Shown piece after piece: positions 1 through 11,395 of a stretch of 64,000 nucleotides of DNA. The position numbers and the translations under genes are program-made. Under the pieces are notes generated by a model. That model did no database searches. It saw only the letters and a program-made list of their open reading frames with translations, and had not been told where the DNA came from. Positions within the stretch are counted from its first letter, which is position 1. Each line of letters starts with the position of its first letter. This DNA is from Craterostigma plantagineum (Eukaryota > Streptophyta > Magnoliopsida > Lamiales > Linderniaceae), in NCBI GenBank assembly GCA_027422505.1, contig JAPQWV010001583.1, positions 17,178-81,177 on the forward strand, written 5' to 3'.

Positions 1-1855
1 TATTGTAAACACGCTACATTCACTAAAATATATGAATTTGAGTAGTTTTAAACTAAAATATATCAGTTTAGGTTGTGATTTTCGTGGAGGTTCTGTTGGA
101 GTTGAAGAAGTTGGAGTATATAGTAAGAAAAACAAGTACCACTCTTCTTCAAAGGATGATAATGATTCTACGGAATTGATTCTACTTACTCAAAACATAT
201 GGATATGAACTATTAGTTGTTTATTACAATCCAGATGGTCGATCTAACATAAATGATTCAACTAAATTAATGACATCTTCAATTAACCTTAAACGTAAAC
301 CATATGTCGTTTACCGATTTCATGCAGTAACCGTTTAACGATGATCAGTAACAAATCAAGAGGAGAAAAGAACATAAATGTATATTTCGGTAACAGTGTC
401 CTACAATACGAGTAACAGAATACATATTCACAATAACAATTTCATATGTAGCTGGTTTAGGTTATGATTTTCCAATTTTTATATTGTAAAACGTTATATT
501 TACTAAAATATATGAATTTGAGAACATATTTAGGCAACGTAGTAACAAAAATGCATATACTAGTAACATCCTAAAAAATTTTGCAAATCCTGCCAAAACG
601 AAAAAAAAATACACCCCACTTCCCTCTAAACCCCGTTTCAACAAGAAAAAAGCATCTTCCTTCTTTATTTACTACTTTTGTCTATTTGATATCAATTTGT
701 ACCTTTTCTATAGTTGATATAGAACTAACGAGCAAACAAGGTGCCGCACCGAGTTGCCCATACTATGGGTACTTCGAATGTATACATATTAGCTGTAATC
801 GTTGCCAAAAACGACTTTGATTTCATCTTATTTTTGAAAAGTAGAACCGTACACATGGTAACAATTAATTACAGTTTAATAACGACTTGATACACCTAGT
901 AACGGTTTTGGTACTATGACTAACAGATTTGATACTCCGAGTAACAGTTTTGACACAGTAGAAATGTACCCAAATTATTGGGTTCGACCATATTTTCGCG
1001 AAATTTAAAGATGAATGCGGAGGAACGAGCAAACAATGTGCCGCACTGAGCTTTCCATACTATGCGTACTTCGAGTTATACATATTAGATGTAATCGTTG
1101 CCAAAAACGGCTTTGATGTCATCTTCTTTTCGCAAATTAGAACCCTACACATGATAACAACTAATTTTAGTTTAATAACGGTTTTGATAGACCTAGTAAC
1201 GTGTTTCGTACACAGAGTAACAGATTTGGTACTACGAGTAACAGTTTGGACACCGTAAAAATATACCCAAATTATTGGGGTCGACCGTATTTTTGCGAAA
1301 TTAAAAGATGAACGTCGGACGAATAAGCAAACAATGTGCCGCACCCATACTATGGGTACTTCGAATTTATACATATTAGATGTAATCGGTGCAAAAAATG
1401 GCTTTGATTTCATCTTATTTTCGCATATCAGAACCCTAAATAGAAAGATTAAAATTCATACAAATCTTGCATCTTGCTTCGTCAATACCACAATATATCC
1501 TACCTTACACGACGAAATTGGTTGGTTAATGGGCATTCGAAATTTCGGAGCTCGATTCACTGTAAAAACGAGATTCGTAAAATAAATATTCTCTGTCGAT
1601 AACAATTTTCTGCATCACAGTAATAGATAAGGGATGGAAAATAACAGTTCGACAGACGTTTATAACAATATAATCTCACATCATAACAGAAAGTCACCGT
1701 AAAATAACATTTAGTTCAATATGTTAGGAAGGGTATTTTCGTCAATACATATTTTTAACCCTTATCTCTGCCATTTTCGAAAAAGTTGGTTCTTTAAACT
1801 AATTGAGTTCTGACATGGACTGAACAGCTTACAAAATTACTGAGTGGGGACCGAA
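1..1855. repeat. Partial, diverged Mutator-like short-motif repeat
   Basis: AT-rich DNA without a credible gene. Between about 380-460, 860-960 and 1150-1250 a TAAC anchor recurs about every 20-22 nt, for example TAACGGTTTTGGTACTATGAC followed directly by another TAAC unit. Two related blocks (about 720-1010 and 1020-1300) repeat the same order of sequence. The right end near 1700-1855 resembles the terminal repeats of the 1864-4671 element (TTTTCGTCAA, then 'ggtcctttaaact'-like and 'ctgacagggactga'-like text). The left end lies outside the window, so this is probably the right part of an older relative. Short reading frames here are broken and match no family I know. Confidence 0.5.
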
Positions 1856-1863
1856 TACATAAA

Positions 1864-4671
1864 GGGTTAATTATCAGTCAGGCCCCGTTAAGATGTGTGT
1901 TCAGGCCCCAATAAAGTTCAATTTAGCATTAAGGACCTACTTTTCAAAACACTTAGAGAAAAAGACCCAAACTATGCGATATGACATATATACCCTCTAA
2001 CATATGCGAAATTTACAAGCCTTCGCCATCGTCTTCTCCAACGAGCGATTTTCGCTGCAAGCTCGAATCCTCTTAAAAAAACTTGAAGCTCGATTTGTAT
2101 TGCTAATTTGCAGCTTTAATCGTCAGAAATCATTGATATTGGAGCCGAAAATGATAAACATAAATCGTTGAGATTGAAAAAAATCTTCAAAAGATTTGTG
2201 GAAGCTAGAAAAAAACTGATATATACAAATAACAGAAATCGTTGAGACTGTAGCCGAAAATATCAAAGTTTATGACCTAATATGTTGAAATTATTGTTAA
2301 TTTGATCGTGGGTATGATTTGTATATCTAATTTGCAGCTTTAATCGTCAGAAATAACGAATATAGCAAAAATAACAAATGCATTATAGATAATAACAAAT
2401 GTTGACTTAGAAGTAACACATATCTGAAAGGTAATAACGCCTTGTGTGTCGTAAATAACACATTGTGTATACAAGTAATGGATCGAAAGGAATAAAACGA
2501 AAATCGCAAACGACACTAAAAAAACAGATGAAAACTGCATAAATCTCCGTGTTATTGACTCAATAAGGTAAAATAGACCTCAATTTCTCATGGGTACCTA
2601 GAATTTATACCGATTAGTTGCAAGAAACGGATATTATATTTTCCCTAAATCGTGTAAAAAGAAATACTTATAACATAGCCAAAAATAACAAATGTCTTAT
2701 GGTTAATAACAAATGTTGACTTAGAAGTAACACGTCGCTGAAAGGTAATAACGCCTTCTTTGTCGTAAATAACGCATTCTGTATACAAGTAATGGATCGA
2801 AAGGGATAAAACGAAAATCACAAACGACACTAAAAACAGATGAAAACTGCATAAATCTCCGTGTTATTGACTCAATAAGGTATAGACCTCAATTTCTCAT
2901 GGGTACCTCGAATTTGTACCGATTAGTTCCAAGAAACGGATATTATATTTTCCCTAAATCGTGTAAAAAATAAATACTTATAACATAGCAAAAAACAACA
3001 AATTGTCTTATGGATAATAACAAATGTTGACTCATAAGTAACACATCACTGAAGATAATAACGCCTTGTTTGTCGTCAATAACAGATTCTGTATACAAGT
3101 AATGGATCGATCGGAAATGAAAATCACAAACGACACTAAAAAACAGATGAAAATTGCATAATCTCAGCGTTTGTGACTGAATAAAGTTTTTCCGTCCTCA
3201 ATTTCAGATGGGTCTTACTAATAAAGACAAATGTTTTATGTATTGTGAATTCGTGCTTCCACCCCCAAATCAAAAATTTGTTCAGAAACCAATTCAATAT
3301 CGACTTCAACGGCCGAACAGGTAAAAGCGACTGAATAAGATAAAATCGAATCAAACGAGTCTTAATATTAAAAGAAAAAAGTAAGTAGATAACCGTGAAA
3401 TTGAGAAATTTAGCTTTGTCTAAGACTCAAACGTTTTTTAAGTGAGTAACAGTTTACCCAACAAATATAACACATATACATGTAAAAAAACACTTCATTG
3501 AGAATATTGTAGAAGCTTCTGGACCGTCAGAGAATTTAACAGGATTGTCAGAGAATATTTACAGGACTTTTTCAAAATTGTACTACATTAATTGGAAATA
3601 ATAACACATGTTAGGTAAAGAAAAACAACACGAACTCAACTAATAACACATTGATCAATACTGATACCTCATAAATGATGTTCAGTACCACGTCAATAAT
3701 TCGATTAATTCGTACAAAAATACACTTTTATTTGGATGTTTAATATGGATGTTCATGTAAATATATAATTTGATGAAGTTTAATCACCACATTCCTTTAA
3801 AAGACACAATAAGCGAAATTTGATGTCAATAGACGAATATTCTCAATAGATATATAAATATATAGTCCTCCATTGCAAAACATAGACATCACATCTTCAA
3901 TGGAACATAACATTATGAATTGCACCACGAACATGTTCAAACATCAACATTAAAGTACTAATAACATTTATAGACCACAAACACAAAATACTAAGCTCAA
4001 ACCCTAAATCCGAGGCCCGAAACCCTAAATCCTAAATCCTAAACCCGAACCCCAAATTTTTTTAAGATTGTAGAAATACCTGCACAAGTCGTGGATCGTT
4101 CTCCAAAAATTTCATGTCGTAAACCCTTAATCTTAACCTCGAATCCGTAAGTCCTAAACCCCAAAACTACCCAAAAACCCTAGCGCATAGACGATAACAA
4201 ATTATCCAGAAACCCTAGTGCATAGACGGCAATTTTATAACAAATAACACTCTATTGGTAGCAATTAAACCCTTATGGTACCACATTAAACTGTCCAAAA
4301 ATTTTTGTAATATCCCGCCGAAACAGTTCAGAAATTCTACGGTGGCGCGAGAAACTTTAAGGCTATGGGTCTCTCGAATCTACGTGTATTACCTTCAATT
4401 TCAACTAGAAACATGCTTCGATCTACAGATATTTTTATTGTTTGCGTCAACAAAATTTTAAGATTCCGTCCCGACACCGTCGCGCTCGTGAGATCCGCAA
4501 CAGAGAAATCAATATTAATTTATAAATGGGTTTAACCAAGGCAAGTATCGATATTATTACATGTCCTTTACTCGATTTTTACAAAAAGTGGGTCTCTTAA
4601 ACTTATTCATTTTCTGACAGGGTCTGACAGGTAAATGAAAACTTTAGGGGAGCCTGAACATAAATCTTCCC
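1864..4671. mobile_element. Non-autonomous Mutator-like element (short copy, 2.8 kb)
   Basis: The ends are inverted and diverged: GGGTTAATTATCAGTCAGG on the left, and on the right a sequence whose complement begins GGGAAGATTTATGTTCAGGC. It is flanked by ATACATAAA (1855-1863) and ATACATAAC (4672-4680), an 8/9 match that fits the 9-bp duplication of Mutator-type transposases. The interior has about three copies of a roughly 300-bp unit (near 2340-3190). Inside each, TAACA anchors recur every 20-21 nt. A plant telomere-like AAACCCTAA cluster lies near 4000-4040. No transposase is visible. A longer copy lies at 39964-43849; this copy has one unit fewer and lacks about 0.75 kb near its right end. 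Confidence 0.75.
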
Positions 4672-4965
4672 ATACATAACCAATCCTGTAGTTTAGGTAA
4701 AAGACAAAAGTTTCGACGTGTCATTTCAATAATTGAAAAAAAAAAAGCAAGCTACTTTTGGAAGTTTCATAAATTTCCAAACCGATGACAAGGAAGCAAA
4801 ACTAAATTTGAAAAAAAAAAAAAAAGAGACAGGATTTTACAAAAACGTAATCAACGATTTCACACCTCCTCAGTATGTATAACCCTTGAACTTATTAATT
4901 CAACATTAGGCTCAATTCAACTTTATTACAAGAAACAAATCAAACGAAAACATCTCAATGCCATT

Positions 4966-5522
4966 TCACACAGTGTAGTGTTGTTGAATGGTCTCAATAT
5001 CCAATCCCTTTAGCTTCACCACTGATTCAACGTGCCCCTTCAACGTGTGAAGTTCCCTAAGCCTCGCAATTTCCGCCCTTCTCTTCGCCTGCTCGGCGAT
5101 TTCAGACAGCTCCCGATAGTTCTTGTCGTTGAGTAGGGCCGCCGAAGCCTCGGGATTGGATAGCCCGTGGAGGGTGCGCTGAGCCAACGCCCATTGCGCT
5201 TCCCTCTCGCCTTTTCCGTAGTCCTTCTTGGTGGTGAAAGCAGTCTGAAAATTGAAAAAATAGGGTTTTGTTCGTTTTTCTTGAATGGTTTAAAGTTAGT
5301 GTAAGAATGAAATGTACCTTGTTTTGGATCATGGATTCCCATGCTTTTCCGCTCAAGGCGAATCGAATAACGAACTTAAGGATGTCCAATGGGAAGTAGG
5401 TGATTAAGCTGTATACCCAGATAGCGCCCGCCCATCCCCATCCGATGCCTTGGATTCTGGCGAATCCCCAGTTAGCGTATACGGCGATGACCGTAGCGAC
5501 CTGAAAGATAATTATTTTAGTC

Positions 5523-5582
<60 letters not shown>

Positions 5583-8500
5583 CAATTTATCTTACCAACT
5601 GGGCGGCGAAGAAAGCAGTGACGAGCAATAGACCGGGGCGTTCAACAAACGACCAGCTCCTCGACCTCGTGACGAAGATGAGCGCCTGGCTAATGATGCT
5701 CACTTGAAGGTAGAGAGCGGCAGTTAGCTCGTCAGGGCTGTTTCTGATTGATTTTAGGTTGAAGTTCTCCTGCATACGAAAAAGAAATTAGCGTTTCGTT
5801 ACGGCGACGAAGAAAAAAATGCGTTTTTTTTTTCTTTTTTTTTTCTCACGGTGAAGAAGTCGGTGTCGGCGGCCAAGAAGAAGAAGATGACGGTCATGAT
5901 GGCCATGTAGGTCCCGAGAACGACGCCAGTGGCGAAAATCTCTTTAAGCTTCCACGAGTCGGGCACTGGCGAGGGCTTCACTCGGTCCTTTGAGATGGTC
6001 ATGATTGTCCCGTCGTTTAGTATGGCGATGATCAACACCATGAAGGGCGAAAAGTCGAACCTCCAAATTAGGGCGATGAGCATGAACCCCATCACTATAC
6101 GAATGGTGATGGAGACGGCGTATATGGTGTAGTTCTTCATCCTCTGGAAGATGGCTCGACTCGTCAGCACCGCGCTTATGATCACGCTGAGCCCCGGCTC
6201 GGTCAGGACTATGTCGGAGGCGCTCCGAGCGGCGTCGGTCGCGTCCGCCACGGCTATGCCTATGTCGGCCTTCTTCAGGGCGGGCGCATCGTTGACTCCG
6301 TCGCCCGTCATTCCACATATGTGCTTCCTCTCCTGGAGCTTCTTTACGATCTCATACTTGTGCTCTGAGGCGCAAGAAAGTGTAAGAAAATTTGTTATAA
6401 GCGCTTTCGCTGTATACGTGCATTTATGATCATTTGACAGCAGTTGTAAAATTCCTAAGCGCTAGTCGACCTAGGGGTGTTCATTCGGTAATAACCGAAC
6501 CGAAGTTTCGATAACCGAAAATTTTGGTTATCAAAAACTTAAACCGAAAACCGAACCGAAGCTAATCGGTTCGGTTCGGTAAAAACCGAAATTATTTAGG
6601 TTAATTTCAGTTATTTACCGAAATATCGAACTAAATAAAGAAAAGAAAATTGTTTTTGTTATTGTATATATATAAACAATTAAAAACCGAAATATTGTAT
6701 ATATATAATTGTATAATTATATTAAATAATAAGATTTATAAAAAATTATAATGATTTTAAATTCTTTTAGCTATAAGGGTACTTAATAACATAAATATTA
6801 AAAAAGTTCATTAAATTAGATATATTTTCCAACTTGAATTCTTCATATTTTTTAAATTTTTATATTTTTTTTATGTTTTTTCTTACATTTTCCTATTTTT
6901 TATTATTTTTTTCTTATTTATTTTTATGTATACGTGTATATATATTATATTATGTATTTCGGTACATCGGTTTTTTTGGTTAACTGAATTACTGAACCGA
7001 AATAACCGAAAAACCGCCGTTTACATTTTTTAATGCGAATACCGAACCGAACCGAAAAATCGGTATTCAGTTTATACTGAACTTTCAGTATCGGTTCGGT
7101 TAGGTTCGGTCGGTTTACCGACTTTTGAACACCCCTAAGTCGAGCGCCCAACCGGGGCCTAGCACATAGGCGTAAATTGGACTGAGTACTTGCTTTTTTA
7201 TTTTTATTTTTAATTTAATATGCTAGTATCAATTATCCATCTAAATAAATAATGACAATCATAACACTCTTTTTCTGTTTTCATAAAAAAATTCCAAAAA
7301 CAAAAAATCGAACCACTTAGGTCGAGTTTTACAACAGAGTTTGACAGTACCTGGGAAGACTCCGGCAAACCCGTCGGCCTTCTCTATGAGCTCGTCGACG
7401 GGGATCGAGGCGATGGACTCGTCCTTGCACTGGCCGAGGAGGGAAGAAGAAGGATACATGTTTGTGCCCATCCCGAGCCTTCGGCCGGTTTCCTTGCCAA
7501 TGGCGAGCTGATCGCCGGTGATCATCTTGACGTTTACGCCGAGGTCTAGGGCTTTTCTGATGGTCTCCGCACTGTCGTGCCTTGGCGGGTCGAACAAGGG
7601 CAACAAGCCCACGAATTCCCAGGGTCCGCCTTCGCTTTCCTTTGTCTTCTCGGGGACATCCTAATTGAAAGAGCGACAAGTTTTTCAATACAAATCTTTG
7701 GAGGGATATGAGAGAAAAATAAAATGAAGGTTTGGGTCGTATGCTAGAGAAGTAAAGAAGAACCTGTCTGGCAACGGCGAGGGAACGAAGACCACGGTTA
7801 GCATAGTTGTCGATGATCGCGTGAGCCCTCTTCCTTTCTTCCCCTTTGAGGTTGCAGAGGTCGATTATCTGTTACAATAAAATATTTCAGCATTGTAGCA
7901 AAAATTCTACGACAATGAACGTTGATTTCGCACCGTCTCATATAGCGTATGTATATTAAAAATGCTTACTTGCTCAGGCGCGCCCTTGCTGCTTCTGTGC
8001 CAGTTTCCGTCGGAGTCGATGTAAGTGTTGGCAGTGCGCTTATCCACCGGGTTGAATGGCAAGAAATGCACCTCTTTGATGCCGGCTCTCGCCTAAGCAA
8101 ATAAGAAAAAAAATGCATAAAATGATCTTATTCTTTTTTCTATCGAAAAAATATTGATTATTTACCTCCTTGGGATCGCCGAGCATGTTGACGATGCAAG
8201 CATCGATTGCGTCTTGGTTCTCGACCCTTGAAGCCCTAGCGCCATGCAAGAGTACCGCATCTCCATCCATGTTCTTGGGGAACACCTCAATTAGGGTTTT
8301 GTCAACTGTGAGCTTGTTCAGGGTTAAGGTTCCCGTCTTGTCACTGCATAGCACGTCCATCCCGGCCATCTCTTCTATGGCAGTCATCCTCTTTGTGATG
8401 GCTCCCTGCTGAGACAGGCGATGGGACCCGATGGCCATGGTGACAGACAACACGGTGGGCATGGCAATGGGGATGCCTCCGATCAACAGTACGAGAAGGT

Positions 8501-9465
8501 TGTCGATTCCTTCTCTGTACCTCCTGTGTTGGATCGGGTACATCACGATGATCTCGATCAGCATCCCCACGGCAATAGAGCAGATGCAGAAGTTTCCGAT
8601 CGCCGTCAACACCTGTGAGAGGTAAAAAAGAAGATTAATAAACAATGACATTAAAAATCATATTGCCTTTAACATGGCAGCAGAGCTCAGGTCAATACGT
8701 CAGTCGTGAGTATGAACCCTCACCACCCATTAGAAGTAGAAATTTTACTTCTAAGACTAGATAAGAGATAAATCAGCCTACACGTCAGGGGACATGTACA
8801 ATCTTAAGCTTTTAGGTGAAGTGATCATTTAGAAAAAAACCCTAGCCAGACTGTTAGGGTAACATTACCAGTTGAAAGTGTCCGACGTTGTTGGTGCTGT
8901 CGACGAGATGTGCCGCCTTTCCAAAGAAGGTGTGGACCCCAGTGGCGATGACGACGGCCTCGAGCTCGCCCTGCTTGCAAGTCGAGCCGGAGAAGACCTC
9001 GTCTCCGGGGTATTTCGTCACAGGGAGCGACTCTCCGGTGAGGGCCGACTGGTCGATCTTTAAGGGGTCTCCTTCCAAGAGACGGGCGTCGGCCGGGATG
9101 ATGTCTCCCAACTTCACGCTGATCAAATCGCCAGGCACCAAAATCGAGGCGTCTTGCTCCGACCACTTACCGTCCCTCAAAACCTACAACAACGTCATGC
9201 GAATCGATCACATCACATCATCACAATTACATATATATATATATATATATATACAAATATCGAAAATTTTTCAATCCCATTGACTGCTTAGTATATACGT
9301 AGATACCTTGGTTTTGGGGGCGAGGCCGGCCATGAGGGCGGCGGCGGCGTTTCCTGCATTGTTCTCTTCGATGAAACTGATGGTCGAGTTGATGATCAAT
9401 AGCACCACAATACCGACAAAGTCTTGCCAATCCGGCGGTTTGCCCTAAAATTTGATTCATTCGAT

Positions 9466-9515
<50 letters not shown>

Positions 9516-9889
9516 TTACGTACCCCTCCATTGGCCAAGACAATGGCCATGATAGCAGCGGATTCCATGACCCATGAGAGGGGATTCCACATAAACCCTA
9601 AGAACTTGAGGAATTTGCTCTCCTTCTTCTCCTCGAGCTTGTTGTACCCGAATATCTCGAGCCTCTTGGCTCCTTCTTCCGACGAAAGACCATCTCTCGA
9701 GCACTTCAACTGCGTGAACACCTCTTCGATGGGGATATTTTCCTGTTCATGATTTGAATCAATTATACATCAATAACATGAATTTATTATATGTGAGCGA
9801 TTCACTGCATGCATCAGAAAGAGAGAAAGAATTCTTACAAGGTCGACGGTTTCGTTCTTGATCTGTTCCAAGGATAGATCTGAAGCCAT
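4966..9889 (-). CDS. Plasma-membrane H+-ATPase (P3A P-type), 12 exons
   Basis: This is the proton pump that hydrolyses ATP to export H+ across the plasma membrane and energise transport. Exons (minus order): 9839-9889, 9524-9742, 9307-9444, 8869-9183, 8166-8612, 7970-8092, 7764-7868, 7351-7660, 5850-6364, 5596-5769, 5318-5500, 4966-5244. All have GT-AG borders, and together they give 952 residues, normal for the family (about 950). Visible motifs: actuator TGES at about residues 185-188; phosphorylation motif CSDKTGTLT with Asp332; MITGDQ and MTGDGVND in the nucleotide-binding part; a polar Asp in membrane helix 6 (ILNDGT); and the autoinhibitory C-terminal domain ending in YTV, whose penultimate Thr951 is the phosphorylation and 14-3-3 site in the family. 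The start is MASDLSLEQ. There is no frameshift or stop. Isoform assignment is uncertain, so no symbol is given. Confidence 0.97.
5527..5580. repeat. (GA)27 microsatellite in H+-ATPase intron 10
   Basis: An uninterrupted GA run fills more than half of the 95-bp intron 10 (5501-5595). On the transcribed strand it reads as a CT tract ahead of the acceptor, so it may act as an extended polypyrimidine tract. Confidence 0.95.
6472..7137. mobile_element. Non-autonomous hAT-like element in H+-ATPase intron 8
   Basis: The terminal inverted repeats are TAGGGGTGTTCA on the left and its complement TGAACACCCCTA on the right. They are flanked by AGTCGACC (6464-6471) and AGTCGAGC (7138-7145), an 8-bp duplication with one mismatch, which is the hAT size. 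The subterminal regions are packed with AACCGAA/TTCGGTT units in both orientations, and the centre is AT-rich with no transposase. The insertion makes up most of intron 8 (6365-7350) and does not touch either splice site. Confidence 0.85.
8660..8830. repeat. Retroelement (TRIM-like) fragment in H+-ATPase intron 4
   Basis: The text 'taacatggcagcagagctc' resembles the tRNA-iMet primer-binding site TGGTATCAGAGCTC. It is followed by 'gtcgtgagtatgaaccctc', 'aaataaatcagcct' and 'cttttaggtgaagtgatc'. The same phrases recur at 59310-59530. It is probably a degenerate piece of a terminal-repeat retrotransposon in miniature or a solo LTR. No boundaries or target duplication could be fixed. Confidence 0.45.
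9471..9512. repeat. (AG)21 microsatellite in H+-ATPase intron 2
   Basis: A perfect AG run occupies 42 of the 79 bp of intron 2 (9445-9523). It is the second short intron of this gene dominated by GA/CT repeats. Confidence 0.95.
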
Positions 9890-10226
9890 GATGGCAGCGA
9901 ATCAAAGGAAGAAAGATTGAGAAAGACAAAAGCACAAAACAATGTATCTCTCCCTAATCTCCCTTCCCTAAGCAGTTTTTTAATTGATCTTCTCTCAGAA
10001 TCAAATATACTGAATGTGTTTTCCACAGCTTATTACAGCAGAATGAAAGAACGAGTTGATGCCTCATTTATTTAGAGACATTGCGTCGTACATTCCTACC
10101 TTATCGGACCATCAAAGAGTTTCTTTACTATTCTATGTATCGAACTGCTGATTAGCTTGAAACGTGGGCTGCCATTAGAATCCTTCTATGGTCCTCAAGA
10201 AATTAGGTTTAAAAATCGCACCTTTT
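9890..10226 (-). promoter_or_regulatory. 5' flank of the H+-ATPase gene
   Basis: Upstream and leader region of the pump gene. On the minus strand a TAAATAAAT sequence lies at about 10062-10070, roughly 175 bp upstream of the start codon, and could serve as a TATA element. No further motif is clear. The foldback element at 10239-11098 begins only about 350 bp upstream of the start codon. Confidence 0.3.
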
Positions 10227-10238
10227 AATAGTAAAGTT

Positions 10239-11098
10239 CCACGCTTTTAATTAAGTTGTGGGAGAAAACCATTTTGGCCCCCGATGTTTACCCTATGGGC
10301 GTTTTGGTCCCCGATGTTTTCACTTGCCACATTTAGTCCCTCATGTTTCTTAATTTGAACCAAATTGATCCATCTGTTAAATCCACGTCAATTTGGACGG
10401 AATAGGTCAGCATTAGCGACGGAGATGCCGTCGCAAAATTAGCGACGGAATTTCCATCGCTAAAGGAAAAAAGTTAAAAAAATGATAAATTAAATATTAA
10501 AAAATGAGGAAAATTTTCAAAAAAAGGAAAAAAAAATCAAAAATAGAGTAAAAAATTCAAAAAAAGAGAGTATTACTAATAATTTGAATAAAATAATAAT
10601 AAAAATAAATAACTTGTAAAATTATTTAAAAATCGAGAATATTTAATTTTAATAAATAAATATATTTTTATTTTTTACTTTTTTAAATCATAAATTTATA
10701 TTTATCATTTTTAAAATTTAGTTTGTTATTTTATTTTTATTATTATTTATTTTTTATTTAATTTATTAGTAATATTCTCTTTTTTTGAATTTGTTTCTCT
10801 ATATTTGAATTTTTTTCCTATTGTTTTGGAATTTTTCCTCATTTTTTATGTTTAATTTATCATTTTTTTAATTTTTTTCCTTTAGCGACGGAAATTCCGT
10901 CGCAAATTCCGTCGCTAAATTTTGCGACGGCATTTCCGTCGCTAATGCTGACCTATTCCGTCCAAATTGACGTGGATTTAACAGATGGATCAATTTGGTT
11001 CAAATTAAGAAACATGAGGGACTAAATGTGGCAAGTGAAAACATCGGGGACCAAAAATGATTTTCTTCCCTTTTTGATTCTAGGGACCGAAACTCTTC
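10239..11098. mobile_element. Foldback element with very long inverted repeats
   Basis: The left arm (about 10260-10640) and right arm (about 10780-11070) are inverted copies. Both contain the phrases 'ccccgatgtttt', 'tttagtccctcatgtttcttaatttg', 'ccatctgttaaatccacgtc' and clusters of TAGCGACGGAAAT / TTTCCGTCGC. The flanks share AATAGTAAAGTT at 10227-10238 and 11099-11110, a perfect 12-bp repeat that may be the target duplication, although the arms match clearly only from about 10260. There is no coding capacity. The transcript would form a hairpin of about 0.4 kb. Confidence 0.75.
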
Positions 11099-11275
11099 AA
11101 TAGTAAAGTTTAATATTCAAACATATTTCTCTTCTAGCAAGATACAAAACAATAAATAAATTCAACATGTACACATATATCCACACGCAGTCACACCCAA
11201 ATACGCGCACATACGCGCACATTCTCTCTGACAACAATGGCCTCCCTCGAAATCATCACAATAATATATGCATCG

Positions 11276-11310
11276 TCTTCTTCTTCTTCTTCTTCTTCTT
11301 CTTCTTCTTC
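11276..11310. repeat. (CTT)n microsatellite
   Basis: A run of about 11 CTT/TTC units about 85 bp beyond the stop codon of the chitinase gene, probably within or just past its 3' UTR. Confidence 0.9.
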
Positions 11311-11395
11311 AGTTGGCGCTGTCCCAAGCCGTCGACGCTGCAAAAGAAATGAAGTCAATGATCGATTGCATATATATCATAAAAATCAAATCTTT

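Noticed and set aside
2327..2830. Minus-strand reading frames with a seven-residue V-I/T periodicity (also 40749-41271)
   Set aside because: The periodicity follows from the 21-nt DNA repeat. Frames are short, lack consistent starts and break between units, and one spacing in the related array (31 nt) is not a multiple of three.
4000..4190. Telomere-like AAACCCTAA cluster as a true interstitial telomere
   Set aside because: The units are irregular and occur at the same place in the second element copy (42440-42640), so they belong to the transposon.
5040..9721. Many alternative-frame reading frames overlapping the proton-pump exons
   Set aside because: Shadows of the GC-rich coding exons; none shows a domain, and the pump frame is complete.
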